Origin: JABFRG01 sp046351415
GTDB lineage: Bacteria > Myxococcota_A > Polyangia > Polyangiales > Polyangiaceae
Direction of reading: 5' to 3'
DNA: 64,000 nt
Assembly (NCBI GenBank): GCA_046351415.1
Contig: JAXLYO010000005.1
Coordinates: 470,433-534,432, forward strand
The translations under genes were made by a program, and so were the position numbers. Below the pieces are notes generated by a model, which saw only the letters and a list, made by a program, of their open reading frames with translations, searched no databases and had not been told where the DNA came from. Below are positions 34,304 to 43,926 of the stretch, one piece after another (the stretch's first letter is position 1; each line of letters begins with the position of its first letter).

Positions 34304-35508
34304 CGCTTGCCTCGTTTGGCCGACTTGGTCGACGGCAGCACTTCGACGATGCGCTGCGCGGCAGCGGGGCCTCCGTTCAGGTTGAGCCTGGTGTTACGGG
34401 GACGAACGTTACCCTCAATGATGCGATCCAACGCGGCGGCCAGGGCTTTCACCGTGAGCTCCTCCGGCGGGATGCACCTGGTCACGCCCCCGAGCTCTAC
34501 GAGTCGCCGTGCATGAATGAGTTGCTCGTCTTCGCCGAGCTGCCAAGGAATGACGATGCTCGAGACGCCCGAGCGCAGGATTTCGGCGAGCGTGTTGTAA
34601 CCGCCCATGCCCACGTAGATGTCGCTCTCGCACATCTCCTGGAAGTGACGCGATGTGAACCGATGTACCTCCACGCCGGGCGTCGCCATTCGTTGCAGTG
34701 TCTTGAACTTCGCATCGCTCAAGCTCATACCGGCGTAGACCTTCATGGCCGCTTTCGCCTTCAGATGGCGTTTCGATTCGACGATAATTTTCAGCAAAGG
34801 AAAGTTGTCGTCACCTCCCACACTAGAGAGAATGCGCGTCTCACGGTCGGGGCGCATGCGCGCTTTGTTCCGGGCCCCTTGCTTGCCCAGCAACGGACGC
34901 ATCAAGTACCCACAATATCGAAACCGATCTTCGAGGTCCTGCAATTGGTAGGACTCGACGACGTCGATGACGCGCTTGTCCGTGAAGCAGAAAACTTCGT
35001 CGTACGTGTGACAGATGAACCGGACTCCACCTTCGATCTGGAGACGGCGCATGTAGCGCTCGGGCAGATCTTCGACACCGCGCATGCCGAATATCTTGTA
35101 GCCACGCGCTTCTTGGAGAACCTCCAACAGTTCGCCGAACGAACCCGACGGAGTATCGTCCACGAAGACGACGTCGGGATCGAACTCCGCGATGAGCGAA
35201 CGCAGCCACGCCTCACGAATCCGGAGGAGCGTTTCCCAACTGATGTCGAGATACGGTCGCATCAAAATGCCGTGTTCGGTCTCCTCCGAAACGAACGCCG
35301 GCAACTTCAAATACTCGACGCCTTCTGGCATGAGCGCGCTTCCACCTCGACATCCCGAGATGCAGGCTACGCTCGCCTCCGGAAGCAGCCGTTTCACGTG
35401 ACCGGCGATGTTCGCGATGATCGCCACGTGCCCCGCGCTTCTTCCGTTGTGCGCGTAGAGAAGAACGCGGGGACCGCCCGGACGGCGCTGACGCGGCTTC
35501 GACCTCAT
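34300..35508 (-). CDS. MurG/GT28-like glycosyltransferase
   Basis: A 402-residue GT-B protein. The N-terminal LLYAHNGRSAGHVAIIANIA resembles the glycine-rich acceptor loop of MurG-like enzymes. The C-terminal ESDIYVGMGGYNTLAEILRS and SSIVIPWQLGEDEQLIHARR form the GT28-type donor site. It lies 3 bp after the HlyD gene and overlaps the GT2 gene, so exporter, adaptor and glycosyltransferases are one transcript. It may act on a lipid-linked or peptide acceptor. Confidence 0.85.
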   Translation of the reverse strand: MRSKPRQRRPGGPRVLLYAHNGRSAGHVAIIANIAGHVKRLLPEASVACISGCRGGSALMPEGVEYLKLPAFVSEETEHGILMRPYLDISWETLLRIREAWLRSLIAEFDPDVVFVDDTPSGSFGELLEVLQEARGYKIFGMRGVEDLPERYMRRLQIEGGVRFICHTYDEVFCFTDKRVIDVVESYQLQDLEDRFRYCGYLMRPLLGKQGARNKARMRPDRETRILSSVGGDDNFPLLKIIVESKRHLKAKAAMKVYAGMSLSDAKFKTLQRMATPGVEVHRFTSRHFQEMCESDIYVGMGGYNTLAEILRSGVSSIVIPWQLGEDEQLIHARRLVELGGVTRCIPPEELTVKALAAALDRIIEGNVRPRNTRLNLNGGPAAAQRIVEVLPSTKSAKRGKR

Positions 35509-35511
35509 CGC

Positions 35512-36732
35512 CTATGGTGAGGGAGGGGGCGATGCGGCCGCCGAGCCCTCGGGGGCTGCTGCGCTGGGCTTGCCCCCCGGAGGCCCCTGCACGCCGCCTG
35601 CGAGGGTGCGCACCAGATAGGTCGACGGGGTGATGTTCTCGATTTCCACTTCGGCGCTCAACGCCAGACCGTGCTGGAGCGGGATGGACGGAACCGAACT
35701 CGGGTCGATCGACATCTCGACGCGCACGAGGCCGTTGGATGGTTCGTTCGCGACCCGTGTCACACGCCCCTTGCCGATGCCGAACTGCGTCCAAACGAAG
35801 CCCGTGAAACGGTACGACACGGGTTGATTCTCGCGAACACGTCCGACGGAATCGCCCGCGGGATAGTAACCGATGACCCTGAGGTCGGTCGTCGGAACGA
35901 CGGTTGCCAAAGGCTTGCCGGGGCCAACGACGGCGCCCACCTGCAACGTGCTGACGTTCCCGAGAATGCCAGACGCCGGTGCGCGAACGGTCCGGCGCTC
36001 GAGTTGCGCCTTCAAGAGGGCAAGAGTCGATTCGGCCAAGCGCCGCTCTCCCTCAAGTTCGACGATGGACCGTTTGACTTCCGAGATTTGGAGCACCGTG
36101 CGGCGCGATTCGAGCCCCGTCGCGATCGCGGATTGGCTCGCCTCCGCTCTCGCGGCCTCGAGCGTGTCGTTGCGCGCGCCGGCCTGGTTCTGGGCCGCGA
36201 GGTGTTCCATGGCGGACTGCAGCTGCTCTTTCGAGAGGCGATCCGACATCGAGAGCATCTTCTTTTCGCGTTCGAGTGATGCCGCCGCAGCCTTCGAGCG
36301 GGCCGCCGCGACTGCTGCTTGAGCCTGCGCGACCTTCTCTTGCCACTTCGAGATCTCTTCGCGCACCCCGGACTGCTCTTTCAGCACTTCGATACGCGCT
36401 TGAATCGTGTCGATCTTCGTTTGCTGCTCGATCATGCGTTGGATTTCGAGACTAGGGTCGAGCTCGACGAGAACGTCGCCCTCCTTCACCCTAAGACCGA
36501 GCGAGAGATAGGTCTTCACGACACGCCCCGGTTCGGTCACCTCGACGGGCGCGACGGCTTGCTGTGATTCGACGCGTGCTTCTTTCGACACCACGTATAC
36601 GGGTGCTTTGGACATCGTGGCCCATCCCGTCCATAGCGCCGCGATGACCAGTGCAAACACGACGAGGCTCTTCGGCGCGCGCATGCGATCGGCGTCGATC
36701 GAGCGGAGGGTGCGAGAGAATGCGGAGGCCAT
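35512..36732 (-). CDS. HlyD-family membrane fusion/adaptor protein
   Basis: A 406-residue periplasmic adaptor with one N-terminal membrane helix (SLVVFALVIAALWTGWATM) and a first barrel half (GRVVKTYLSLGLRVKEGDVL). A long coiled coil of about 120 residues follows, then the lipoyl/barrel half (RRTVRAPASGILGNVSTLQV) and a Pro/Ala/Gly-rich tail. It links inner-membrane ABC exporters to an outer-membrane channel. It is the only HlyD protein in the window and may serve both exporter pairs. No TolC-like gene was found. It lies 9 bp downstream of the sigma-54 activator copy 2. Confidence 0.92.
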   Translation of the reverse strand: MASAFSRTLRSIDADRMRAPKSLVVFALVIAALWTGWATMSKAPVYVVSKEARVESQQAVAPVEVTEPGRVVKTYLSLGLRVKEGDVLVELDPSLEIQRMIEQQTKIDTIQARIEVLKEQSGVREEISKWQEKVAQAQAAVAAARSKAAAASLEREKKMLSMSDRLSKEQLQSAMEHLAAQNQAGARNDTLEAARAEASQSAIATGLESRRTVLQISEVKRSIVELEGERRLAESTLALLKAQLERRTVRAPASGILGNVSTLQVGAVVGPGKPLATVVPTTDLRVIGYYPAGDSVGRVRENQPVSYRFTGFVWTQFGIGKGRVTRVANEPSNGLVRVEMSIDPSSVPSIPLQHGLALSAEVEIENITPSTYLVRTLAGGVQGPPGGKPSAAAPEGSAAASPPPSP

Positions 36733-36741
36733 GATCCGAGA

Positions 36742-38136
36742 TTACTCTACCTCGTCAGGGTCGACTAGAGATTCGCGTTCGACGGACTTCGATAGGCCGT
36801 GGCGCCGAAGGAGTCGATGGAGATGCGAACGATCAATGCCGGCCACTTCGGATGCGAGCCCGACCCGACCGTGCACGGCGCGCAGCAACGCCTTCAAGAA
36901 GAACGCTTCTCCAACCCTGCTCCAGCGCATCCGAAAATCCGCGAGCGTTTCGCCAAACGTGAAACTCGGAACGTCTTCTCGCGGCGGGACAGGGTGCGAG
37001 GGACGCGTCGAGGTCGAGCCGGGGGAAACATCTTCCGCGAGCGCCGTCATCGCCGGCATCTGCCCCGTGCTCTCCCTCGGCATTAGCGCGCTCGGCTCCT
37101 GTCCACTTACCGGCGCTTGCTTGATGCGCGTCGAACTCGGGGCGTCGTGGCTTTCCGCAAACAGGCGCTCCCAACCGCGAATGGCTGCGCGCTGACCAAA
37201 GTTGCGAAGCTCGCGGATGTTGCCTGGCCACGCGTGGGTTTCGATGGCTTCCCACTGAATCAGGTCGAGCGTCTCGACGAGATTCTCGGGGACGAACACC
37301 CGCATCAGATCGACGAGGTCTCCATGGCGCTCGCGAAGTGGAGGTACGTGCAGTTCGAGTACCGCGAGACGGTAGAAGAGATCCTCGCGAAATTGTCCGG
37401 CACTCACCATCTTCTTGAGGTCGCGGTGCGTGGCCGCGACGATGCGAACGTCGACCTTTCGGTGCGTGTTCTCGCCGACGCGGCGAATGGTGCCGGACTC
37501 GAGAACTCGAAGCAGACGCGGCTGCATCGACATCGGTACTTCGCCGATTTCGTCGATGAAGATGGTTCCACCATCCGCTTCCTCGAACGTTCCGATGCGA
37601 TTCGCGTGGGCACTGGAAAACGCACCCTTCACGTGGCCGAAGAGTTCGCTCTCGAGCAGAGACTCGGTCAGCGCTGCACAATCGATCACGTTGAAAGGGC
37701 GCGCGCGCCGAGCCGAAAGAGCATGGAGCGATCGCGCAATGAGCTCTTTGCCCGTGCCGGTCTCGCCACTGATGAGCGTCGATGCATCGGTCGATGCCGC
37801 CAAGCGAATCTCTCGAAAAAGATGTCGCATCGGCAAAGAGTCGCCCCGCATCAGTCCGTGCGTATCGACGGGGTAGAGCTCGGGAATGAGCGCTTCCACG
37901 TAGATGCGTAGGCCCAGGGGCGTGACGTAGCCATGCTCGTGAACGACGCCGTCTGCGAGAATTGCGTGGCCACCCTGGCAGGGAACGATGCGAAGAGGCA
38001 ACTCACGGCGCCCAAGCACGTCGATGGGCACCCATACCTTCGAGCGAGCCTCGGCACTCACGACGAACGCCTCTTCGACGACGGCCGTCCGAGAGAGTGT
38101 CTTTGCCTGTATGTGTGCTATATACAACATTGTCAT
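36742..38136 (-). CDS. Sigma-54-dependent transcriptional activator (copy 2), GAFSSA variant
   Basis: A 464-residue paralogue of the activator at 14548-15975: a short beta-rich N-terminal domain, AAA+ with Walker A GETGTGKE (124-131), GGTIFIDEIGEVP and a Fis-like HTH (GLASEVAGIDRSHLHRLLRR). The sigma-54 contact loop reads GAFSSA (171-176) instead of GAFTGA/GAFSGA: the usually invariant Gly is Ser. Such changes often weaken sigma-54 remodelling, so this copy may be impaired, specialised or a partner of copy 1. It is embedded in the exporter 2 operon, 12 bp after the ABC partner gene. Confidence 0.9.
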   Translation of the reverse strand: MTMLYIAHIQAKTLSRTAVVEEAFVVSAEARSKVWVPIDVLGRRELPLRIVPCQGGHAILADGVVHEHGYVTPLGLRIYVEALIPELYPVDTHGLMRGDSLPMRHLFREIRLAASTDASTLISGETGTGKELIARSLHALSARRARPFNVIDCAALTESLLESELFGHVKGAFSSAHANRIGTFEEADGGTIFIDEIGEVPMSMQPRLLRVLESGTIRRVGENTHRKVDVRIVAATHRDLKKMVSAGQFREDLFYRLAVLELHVPPLRERHGDLVDLMRVFVPENLVETLDLIQWEAIETHAWPGNIRELRNFGQRAAIRGWERLFAESHDAPSSTRIKQAPVSGQEPSALMPRESTGQMPAMTALAEDVSPGSTSTRPSHPVPPREDVPSFTFGETLADFRMRWSRVGEAFFLKALLRAVHGRVGLASEVAGIDRSHLHRLLRRHGLSKSVERESLVDPDEVE

Positions 38137-38148
38137 ACAGGCGAGGCC

Positions 38149-40320
38149 TTACGGGTGAGCGATGACGACCAAAGACTTCGCTCGAGCGATGGCGGCCTCG
38201 ACACACACCTTCATGGTCACCGGGTCTAGGGCGCCAAACGTCTCGTCGAGCATAATCACGTCTGCTTCCTGAATCAGCGCGCGCGCCAAGAACACGCGGC
38301 TACGTTCCCCGTGTGAGAGCTGCCAGCCAGTCTCGCCTAGCAGCTGATCGAGTCCGGAAGGCATGCGCTCGAGGAGCGGTCCCAAGCCGAGAGTTCCAAG
38401 CACGAGCTTCGCGATGTCGAGATCGTCTCGCGTCGGTGGCCAATTTCTGCCGAGCAGAACGTTGAATGCGAGTGTACCCGTGAGGATGTGGTTTTCGTGG
38501 AACTGCGGAACACTGGCGACCCGACGTCGCCATTCCGAAGGTCCGAGAGTCGCGCGATCGAGCCCACGAAGGAGCAGGAGACCCGACTCCGGCGAGCGCA
38601 GCCCTCCGAGTAGGCTGGCAAGCGTCGACTTTCCGCCCCCCGACTTTCCTTCGACCAGAATACGATCGCCCTTCCGAATCGCGAGCGACGTGTGGTGAAG
38701 AACGGGGTCGCCTCCTTGTCGATAGCGAAACGAAACGTTCTTGGCCTCGAGGATGGGCACCTGAGAGCCGCCCCGATTCCGATCGCGAGCACTCACGGTC
38801 ACCGGCAAGCCACCGGTGGGCAACTTGGCGGCGTGGAAAAGGGGCCCCACACTCTTCCAAGCGACACTAAACGCAATGAGGCCGTGGATCGCGCCGGCAA
38901 GGGCACCGAAGGCCGACTGGGCCGACATGAGGCCACCCACCGTGATGAGAATCGAAGTCGCATCGACGCGCGTCTGGAGCAGTGTTGGCACCATCGCGAC
39001 GAATCCGATGGCAAGCCATCCGCGGGAAGGCAGCCCAGAGAGAAGCGCGTCGATTCTGTCGAGCCCCTGCGACGTGTCGACGTAGTTCTCGAGTTCGTCG
39101 TCCTCGGCAGCGTGTCTGTTTTTCGGTGAATCTTGAACGGCGCGCGTGCGATGGCCGAGCATGCGCTCTACCAAGTTGTTGGTCATCGATAGACGAATGC
39201 CCGTCCACTCACCGCTCAAGCGCGCGGCCCAGAGCGTGCCCACACCGATGAGCACTGCCCACACCAACATCAGAATCACGTGGAGGAGGCCACCGATACC
39301 AATCGCCAGGATGGCACCCGCCGTGAAGAGAGAAACGACGGAGGCAACGACCGCCAGAACGCTCCCGAGCCCCGTCGCTTCGATCGTTTGAGATTCGCCG
39401 ACCATGGCGAGGAGCTGGCCCGACCCGCGCTCGCGAATATCGTTCGGATCCATGCTGAGGGCGCCGAGCAGCAAGCGGCGTTTCATGATGGCCGCCACGT
39501 CGACACCGATGCGCGCCATGAGCCAGGAGCAGACTACTTGTATCGGAATGGTCGTAAATGACAGCAGGACCCACCCAATTGCGGAGCTTTGCGGCAAGGT
39601 GCCGTTCGTCGCACCGTGACCTAGGATGAACCACTCCGTAAGACCGATGGCGAGGTTGAACGTGGTGAGCAGCATGAACATGCCCAAGCGACGGGTCACG
39701 CCCGTCGTTCGGAATTGCTTCCATGTGGCGGCCGCAGGAGAGAGTCGAACGACCCACGCTCGGCACGCGGGCGTCGACCCGAGGCGACTCAAGATGAGTG
39801 CGCGGCGGACGGTTTCCCTCTTGTTCGGAGGCACCTTGGCGCGCTCGAGCCACGCTTCGATGAGAGGTCCCGCGACGGCGACGACGGGCTCGAAGATCGC
39901 GGTCGCGACAATCGCCGTTTCGATCAGTTCGACGCGGCCACCGCCATTCACGACGGACAAGTGCTTCGGACCGGCGCGAAGCACCGGCAAAAGGCGGTGT
40001 TCGGTGCCGACGGGCACACGAAGGATGGCAGGACCGACATTCTCGAGAAACGTCGTGAGATCTGCAAACGAGGTCTCCACCCCTTCCGCCTCGATCCCAT
40101 AATAGTCCGCCGTCGCTTCCATCCATCGATCGAGTGCAACGTCGTCTCGCTCGAGGTCTTCCGGAACGACAGGAAGGTCGAGTAGGCGCGGCGCGAGGTT
40201 CGCGGCTTTCGCAAGCAAGTGCATCGCGCGACCCGCCGCATCCATGCGGAGCGTCAGGCGGTGAAGTTCCGACGGCGGAGCGGGCTGCCCATTTGTACGA
40301 ATGGTCTCGGGTCCGCTCAT
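38149..40320 (-). CDS. NHLM-type bacteriocin ABC transporter, partner subunit without peptidase (set 2)
   Basis: A 723-residue paralogue of the protein at 9193-11337, strongly similar throughout. It has an N-terminal soluble domain, six membrane helices (for example FRTTGVTRRLGMFMLLTTFN and WFILGHGATNGTLPQSSA regions) and an NBD with GKSGGGKST, LSHGERSRV and IMLDETFGALD. Like its paralogue it ends at VIAHP just after the switch His. ATG 40320 overlaps the C39 gene stop (ATGA). The longer frame to 40563 is antisense-type. It presumably pairs with the C39 transporter as heterodimer or accessory exporter. Confidence 0.88.
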   Translation of the reverse strand: MSGPETIRTNGQPAPPSELHRLTLRMDAAGRAMHLLAKAANLAPRLLDLPVVPEDLERDDVALDRWMEATADYYGIEAEGVETSFADLTTFLENVGPAILRVPVGTEHRLLPVLRAGPKHLSVVNGGGRVELIETAIVATAIFEPVVAVAGPLIEAWLERAKVPPNKRETVRRALILSRLGSTPACRAWVVRLSPAAATWKQFRTTGVTRRLGMFMLLTTFNLAIGLTEWFILGHGATNGTLPQSSAIGWVLLSFTTIPIQVVCSWLMARIGVDVAAIMKRRLLLGALSMDPNDIRERGSGQLLAMVGESQTIEATGLGSVLAVVASVVSLFTAGAILAIGIGGLLHVILMLVWAVLIGVGTLWAARLSGEWTGIRLSMTNNLVERMLGHRTRAVQDSPKNRHAAEDDELENYVDTSQGLDRIDALLSGLPSRGWLAIGFVAMVPTLLQTRVDATSILITVGGLMSAQSAFGALAGAIHGLIAFSVAWKSVGPLFHAAKLPTGGLPVTVSARDRNRGGSQVPILEAKNVSFRYRQGGDPVLHHTSLAIRKGDRILVEGKSGGGKSTLASLLGGLRSPESGLLLLRGLDRATLGPSEWRRRVASVPQFHENHILTGTLAFNVLLGRNWPPTRDDLDIAKLVLGTLGLGPLLERMPSGLDQLLGETGWQLSHGERSRVFLARALIQEADVIMLDETFGALDPVTMKVCVEAAIARAKSLVVIAHP

Positions 40321-43298
40321 GACGGGGTCTCCGTCAAGGTTCCGCCTTCCACGCGCACGCGGCGCCACCGTTCGGGGTTCCACACGTCGTTTCGCACGGC
40401 GCGATCGGCTTCCACGAGCTTTCGATAAATGCCGTCTCGGGTGAGCAATGCTTCTGGCGTTCCGTCTTCCGCGATTCTTCCTTGGTCGATGACCAGCACG
40501 CGTCCAAAGTCGGTCGTGTCGCTCACGTCGTGGGAAACGAAGAGGATAGTTGCGTCTCTCCAAAGCTCGCGCGCCCGCTGGAGGAGCACCCGCCGCCGAT
40601 CACGTTCTAGACCTCGGAATGGCTCGTCGAGGAGGACGAGTCGCGCGTCGTGCCGCATCATTGCACGGGCCAAACGTACACGTTGTCCCTGCCCGCCAGA
40701 GACCTTTGCCCCACCTTCCCCTAGCTGCGTCTTGAAGCCATCTGGTAGACGCTCGAGAAGCTCGAGCACGTCGGACAGCTCCGCCGCGTCGCCGAGATGA
40801 TCGATGCCTTCTTGGCTTCCGTAGAGAATGTTGCCGATGAGGTGCGTATTCCATAGCTGGATGCCCGGGTCGACCCATGCCGTTTGCTGCCGCAACAGCG
40901 CGAGACGAGTTGCATCGAATGGTTGCCCGTCGACGAGGATCCTTCCGTTCGTCACCGAGAGCCACCCCAAGAGCACGCTCAGCAACGTCGACTTCCCGGC
41001 TCCAGAAGCACCGACTATCGCAATGTGATCGCCACTTCCGATCCGCAAGTTCACGTCCGACAAGAGCGTACGTCCGGCAGCCACGACTTCCACACGATCG
41101 AGCGAGAGGGTCACTCCTCGCGTCGTCGGGCGTACCGAGGGGAGCACGTCCGGCACGTTCGTTTCCGCTGCTGCAAGCGGTTCGAACAGGCGCATGGCGT
41201 TCTGCCGAATCGCCGTATACTGCGACACGACGCCGACCAAACTCGAAGCGTAGCTCGGCAGTTTTTGTGCAAAGTACACAATGAGTAGGAGCGCGCGCGG
41301 GTCGCCTCCCGTGCGGAAGAAGTTGTAGACGAGCAGCGCCGTCATACCGATACCGAGCGCGGACGTGACACCGTTCACCCCGACGAGGCGCTTCTGGTAT
41401 GCGATGGTCGAGCGAGTCCACTCGGTGAGTAGGCCCTCGTGTTCACGACGCACGACGCGTTCAGCACCGTGTACCCGCACGGGGACGATGCCCACCAACG
41501 CGTCGAGATAGAAGCGGAAGAGACCGCCGTCTTGCGTCGCGAGTTTTGCGGCGTACTCGTTGAGCGGCTTGTACGCGATGACAGGGACCACCGCAGCGAC
41601 GAAGAGAATCACGAGCGCCGTCAAGAGCGAGGCGGGATGAACCCAGAGAAGCAGGCCGAGCGTCGCCACCATGCCGAGTACCGTGGAGAGTGTCCCAGCA
41701 AAGAAGCCCGGGACTTGCCGCAGCGTCTGCAGCAAGTGCGCGCGAGAAATCATATCCGATGCGGCGCGCGAGCGCAGGTAGCGGTCTTCGAGACGAGGAA
41801 GCTTCTCCATGAACGCGACCCGCAGCCGCGCTTCGAGCCCCCGACCGAGCCTTTGGGTCAGAAGGAGCCGTACCGATTCGAATGCGAGCGCGACGAAAAA
41901 GAACACCACGACCACGAAGACGAACGCGGCGCGCTGCGGCGCGAGCGTAAGGTGCGTCATGATGTCGGAAAGCCCGCGCATGAGCAACGCATCGAGTGAC
42001 GTCGTCGCGACCCCGAGTACCACGAGCAACGTGGCGAAGATGATGGTCGCCTTCGAATCGAGCCGCATCGTCTCGAAAAGCACCCGAAGCGGCTTCACTT
42101 CTTCGCTTTGCAATTGTGCAGGAAGGTCGGTGGGAAGAACCGCGCCTCCCCACATGCTCGGGCGGTTTCCGGGACTGTCGAGCCTCGCATCGAATCGGGT
42201 CGACGCGCGTCCTAGCTGGACCAAATTGCCCATCTGCGACATGCGGCCCATCACGGACATGCGTCCAATCTGAGAAAGCTGGCCGAGTTCGGTCATCTGC
42301 GAGGGGTCGAACGCTGCCGGATTCCGAACGATGGTGGGTTCATCGTCGTCGCCGGCGACCTGCAAAGCAGGCACGCCGAGGGGCATGGCGACGGAGGGTC
42401 TTCCGAGCGGGGCCCGCGCGGCCATGATCTTGGAGAGGCTTCGCAAACTCTCGCGTGTCATGAGGACGGAAGCGCGTTGTTTCCGTTCGCTGCGGCCGGA
42501 CACGTACAGCAGGATGGCACCGCTCACTTGCAGGTGCTCCGTGCCCGCGGGCACGACGCTCCAGAAGTTCGTCGGAATAGGCGGTGGCCCCGAGTGATCG
42601 GGACGCGCCAAGAACGCAAGCGTCTCTTGTACGAGGCTCGAAAACAGGTTTGCCGCGATGGTGCCTTTCTTGACGGCGCGCGCATCGATGAGTGTTCGAA
42701 CCATGCGTGCCCCCGCATCGAGCAGCGCATAGGTTTTCCACGACGTGTCTTGATCGGCACGAGCGATCTCCGCACGAGCCATCGCTGCACTCATGCCGAG
42801 AGCACGCATCTTGTAGAGCAAGGGCTCTTGACCATCGGGCGTTCCTGCCCAAGTGCGCCAGTGATCTGCGGTCATTCGAGTCGTGAGCGGAGCGACTCGT
42901 TCGAGCAAGCGGTCACGATCGACCCACGCGCGCCCGGCTGAAGGGTCCATGATTTGGACCTTCGAACCGAGGACAGACCAGACGACGATGAAATGGAGCC
43001 CGCCGGGAGTCTCCGTGAAGACGATAGCGGGAAGGCAGCTCGACTCACGTAGCGTGAGCGAATCCTTCGGAACGAGGATGGTTTCCGCGGAGAGCCCCAG
43101 GTCGTTCGCGATCGTCTCGAGCGCGGCTATCGACGTGCCGTCGACGTCCGTCTGGCATCGCTCGCGGAGGCGGTCGAAGTTGACGCGGATGCCGTGCCCC
43201 TGAAGGACGCTTTTGATCGTGGCGGGGCCGCAATCCATCGCCGAAGTCTGGATGACTTCGGGAACGAAGAACGATCGACGATTCTTGGGGTTGGCCAC
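40317..43298 (-). CDS. C39-peptidase ABC transporter for double-Gly peptides (PCAT, set 2)
   Basis: A 993-residue paralogue of the gene at 11334-14426: C39 domain with Gln and Cys23 (VIQTSAMDCGPAT), His102 (GGLHFIVVW) and Asp118 (IMDP). It has the same unusually long linker with a degenerate hexapeptide repeat (LSQIGRMSVMGRMSQMG), six membrane helices and an NBD with VGASGAGKST, VSGGQGQRVR and LVLLDEP. It starts at GTG 43298 and is the first gene of the nine-gene operon running to 31049. It should cleave leaders at double-Gly-type sites and export the core. Confidence 0.92.
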   Translation of the reverse strand: MANPKNRRSFFVPEVIQTSAMDCGPATIKSVLQGHGIRVNFDRLRERCQTDVDGTSIAALETIANDLGLSAETILVPKDSLTLRESSCLPAIVFTETPGGLHFIVVWSVLGSKVQIMDPSAGRAWVDRDRLLERVAPLTTRMTADHWRTWAGTPDGQEPLLYKMRALGMSAAMARAEIARADQDTSWKTYALLDAGARMVRTLIDARAVKKGTIAANLFSSLVQETLAFLARPDHSGPPPIPTNFWSVVPAGTEHLQVSGAILLYVSGRSERKQRASVLMTRESLRSLSKIMAARAPLGRPSVAMPLGVPALQVAGDDDEPTIVRNPAAFDPSQMTELGQLSQIGRMSVMGRMSQMGNLVQLGRASTRFDARLDSPGNRPSMWGGAVLPTDLPAQLQSEEVKPLRVLFETMRLDSKATIIFATLLVVLGVATTSLDALLMRGLSDIMTHLTLAPQRAAFVFVVVVFFFVALAFESVRLLLTQRLGRGLEARLRVAFMEKLPRLEDRYLRSRAASDMISRAHLLQTLRQVPGFFAGTLSTVLGMVATLGLLLWVHPASLLTALVILFVAAVVPVIAYKPLNEYAAKLATQDGGLFRFYLDALVGIVPVRVHGAERVVRREHEGLLTEWTRSTIAYQKRLVGVNGVTSALGIGMTALLVYNFFRTGGDPRALLLIVYFAQKLPSYASSLVGVVSQYTAIRQNAMRLFEPLAAAETNVPDVLPSVRPTTRGVTLSLDRVEVVAAGRTLLSDVNLRIGSGDHIAIVGASGAGKSTLLSVLLGWLSVTNGRILVDGQPFDATRLALLRQQTAWVDPGIQLWNTHLIGNILYGSQEGIDHLGDAAELSDVLELLERLPDGFKTQLGEGGAKVSGGQGQRVRLARAMMRHDARLVLLDEPFRGLERDRRRVLLQRARELWRDATILFVSHDVSDTTDFGRVLVIDQGRIAEDGTPEALLTRDGIYRKLVEADRAVRNDVWNPERWRRVRVEGGTLTETPS

Positions 43299-43345
43299 GA
43301 AAGAAGACGGGGTTGGGGCGCCGAAAAAAAGACGCGAACGAGGGT

Positions 43346-43365
43346 GCGAATAAACCTCGATTCGC
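43346..43365 (-). promoter_or_regulatory. Inverted repeat before the exporter 2 operon
   Basis: GCGAAT (43346-43351) and ATTCGC (43360-43365) form a 6-bp stem with an 8-nt loop, about 48 bp before the GTG of the C39 exporter 2 gene and 34 bp after the APS kinase stop on the minus strand. It could be an operator or a weak terminator. No -24/-12 motif was found in this gap. Confidence 0.3.
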
Positions 43366-43398
43366 TAAAAATACCCACACAAAACTGCGGCGTTCGAG

Positions 43399-43926
43399 CT
43401 ACCCAGCACGCTCGACGTGCCGAAGGATGGTGGCGGCTCCCTCGGTCGGTGAACCGCTGCCCGCGTCGATGGTGATCTCGGGTTGGCGGGGCACCTCGTA
43501 AGGCTCCGAGATTCCCGTGAAGTTTGCAACTTCACGACGTCGCGCCCGCGCGTAGAGGCCCTTGGGGTCGCGACTCTCACAGACCGCAAGACCGGTCGAG
43601 ATGTACACCTCGAAGAACGATTTGCAGATGCCACGGACGAAGGTGCGAGAGTCCTCGTAAGGTGAAATGAGAGAAGCGACGACACACACTCTGTGCTTCT
43701 CGAGGTAGCTCGCCACGAGACCGACACGGCGAATGTGTGCGTCACGTGCCTCTCGTGTGAATCCAGTGTCGGGAAAGACCTTGCGAATGGCATCGCCGTC
43801 GAGGTGTTCGACCGGGAACCCGCGCTCGGCAATCATACGCGTGAGTTCGGTCGCAATCGTCGTCTTTCCTGCGCCGGAGAGCCCCGTGAACCAGATGACC
43901 ACGCCGCTCGAAAGAACTTCGCTCAC
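43399..43926 (-). CDS. cysC: Adenylylsulfate (APS) kinase
   Basis: APS kinase of 175 residues that makes PAPS from APS and ATP. It has the P-loop GLSGAGKT (15-22), LDGDAIRKVFPDTGFTREAR, the LISPYEDSR active-Ser region and FFEVYISTGLAVCESRDPKG. I chose GTG 43926, which overlaps the sulfotransferase stop (GTGA); an ATG at 43959 would give a longer overlap. The operon is HMG-CoA reductase, FAD oxidase, sulfotransferase, APS kinase. A dedicated PAPS source next to a sulfotransferase points to sulfation of a product. No sulfurylase genes are seen here. Confidence 0.93.
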   Translation of the reverse strand: MSEVLSSGVVIWFTGLSGAGKTTIATELTRMIAERGFPVEHLDGDAIRKVFPDTGFTREARDAHIRRVGLVASYLEKHRVCVVASLISPYEDSRTFVRGICKSFFEVYISTGLAVCESRDPKGLYARARRREVANFTGISEPYEVPRQPEITIDAGSGSPTEGAATILRHVERAG

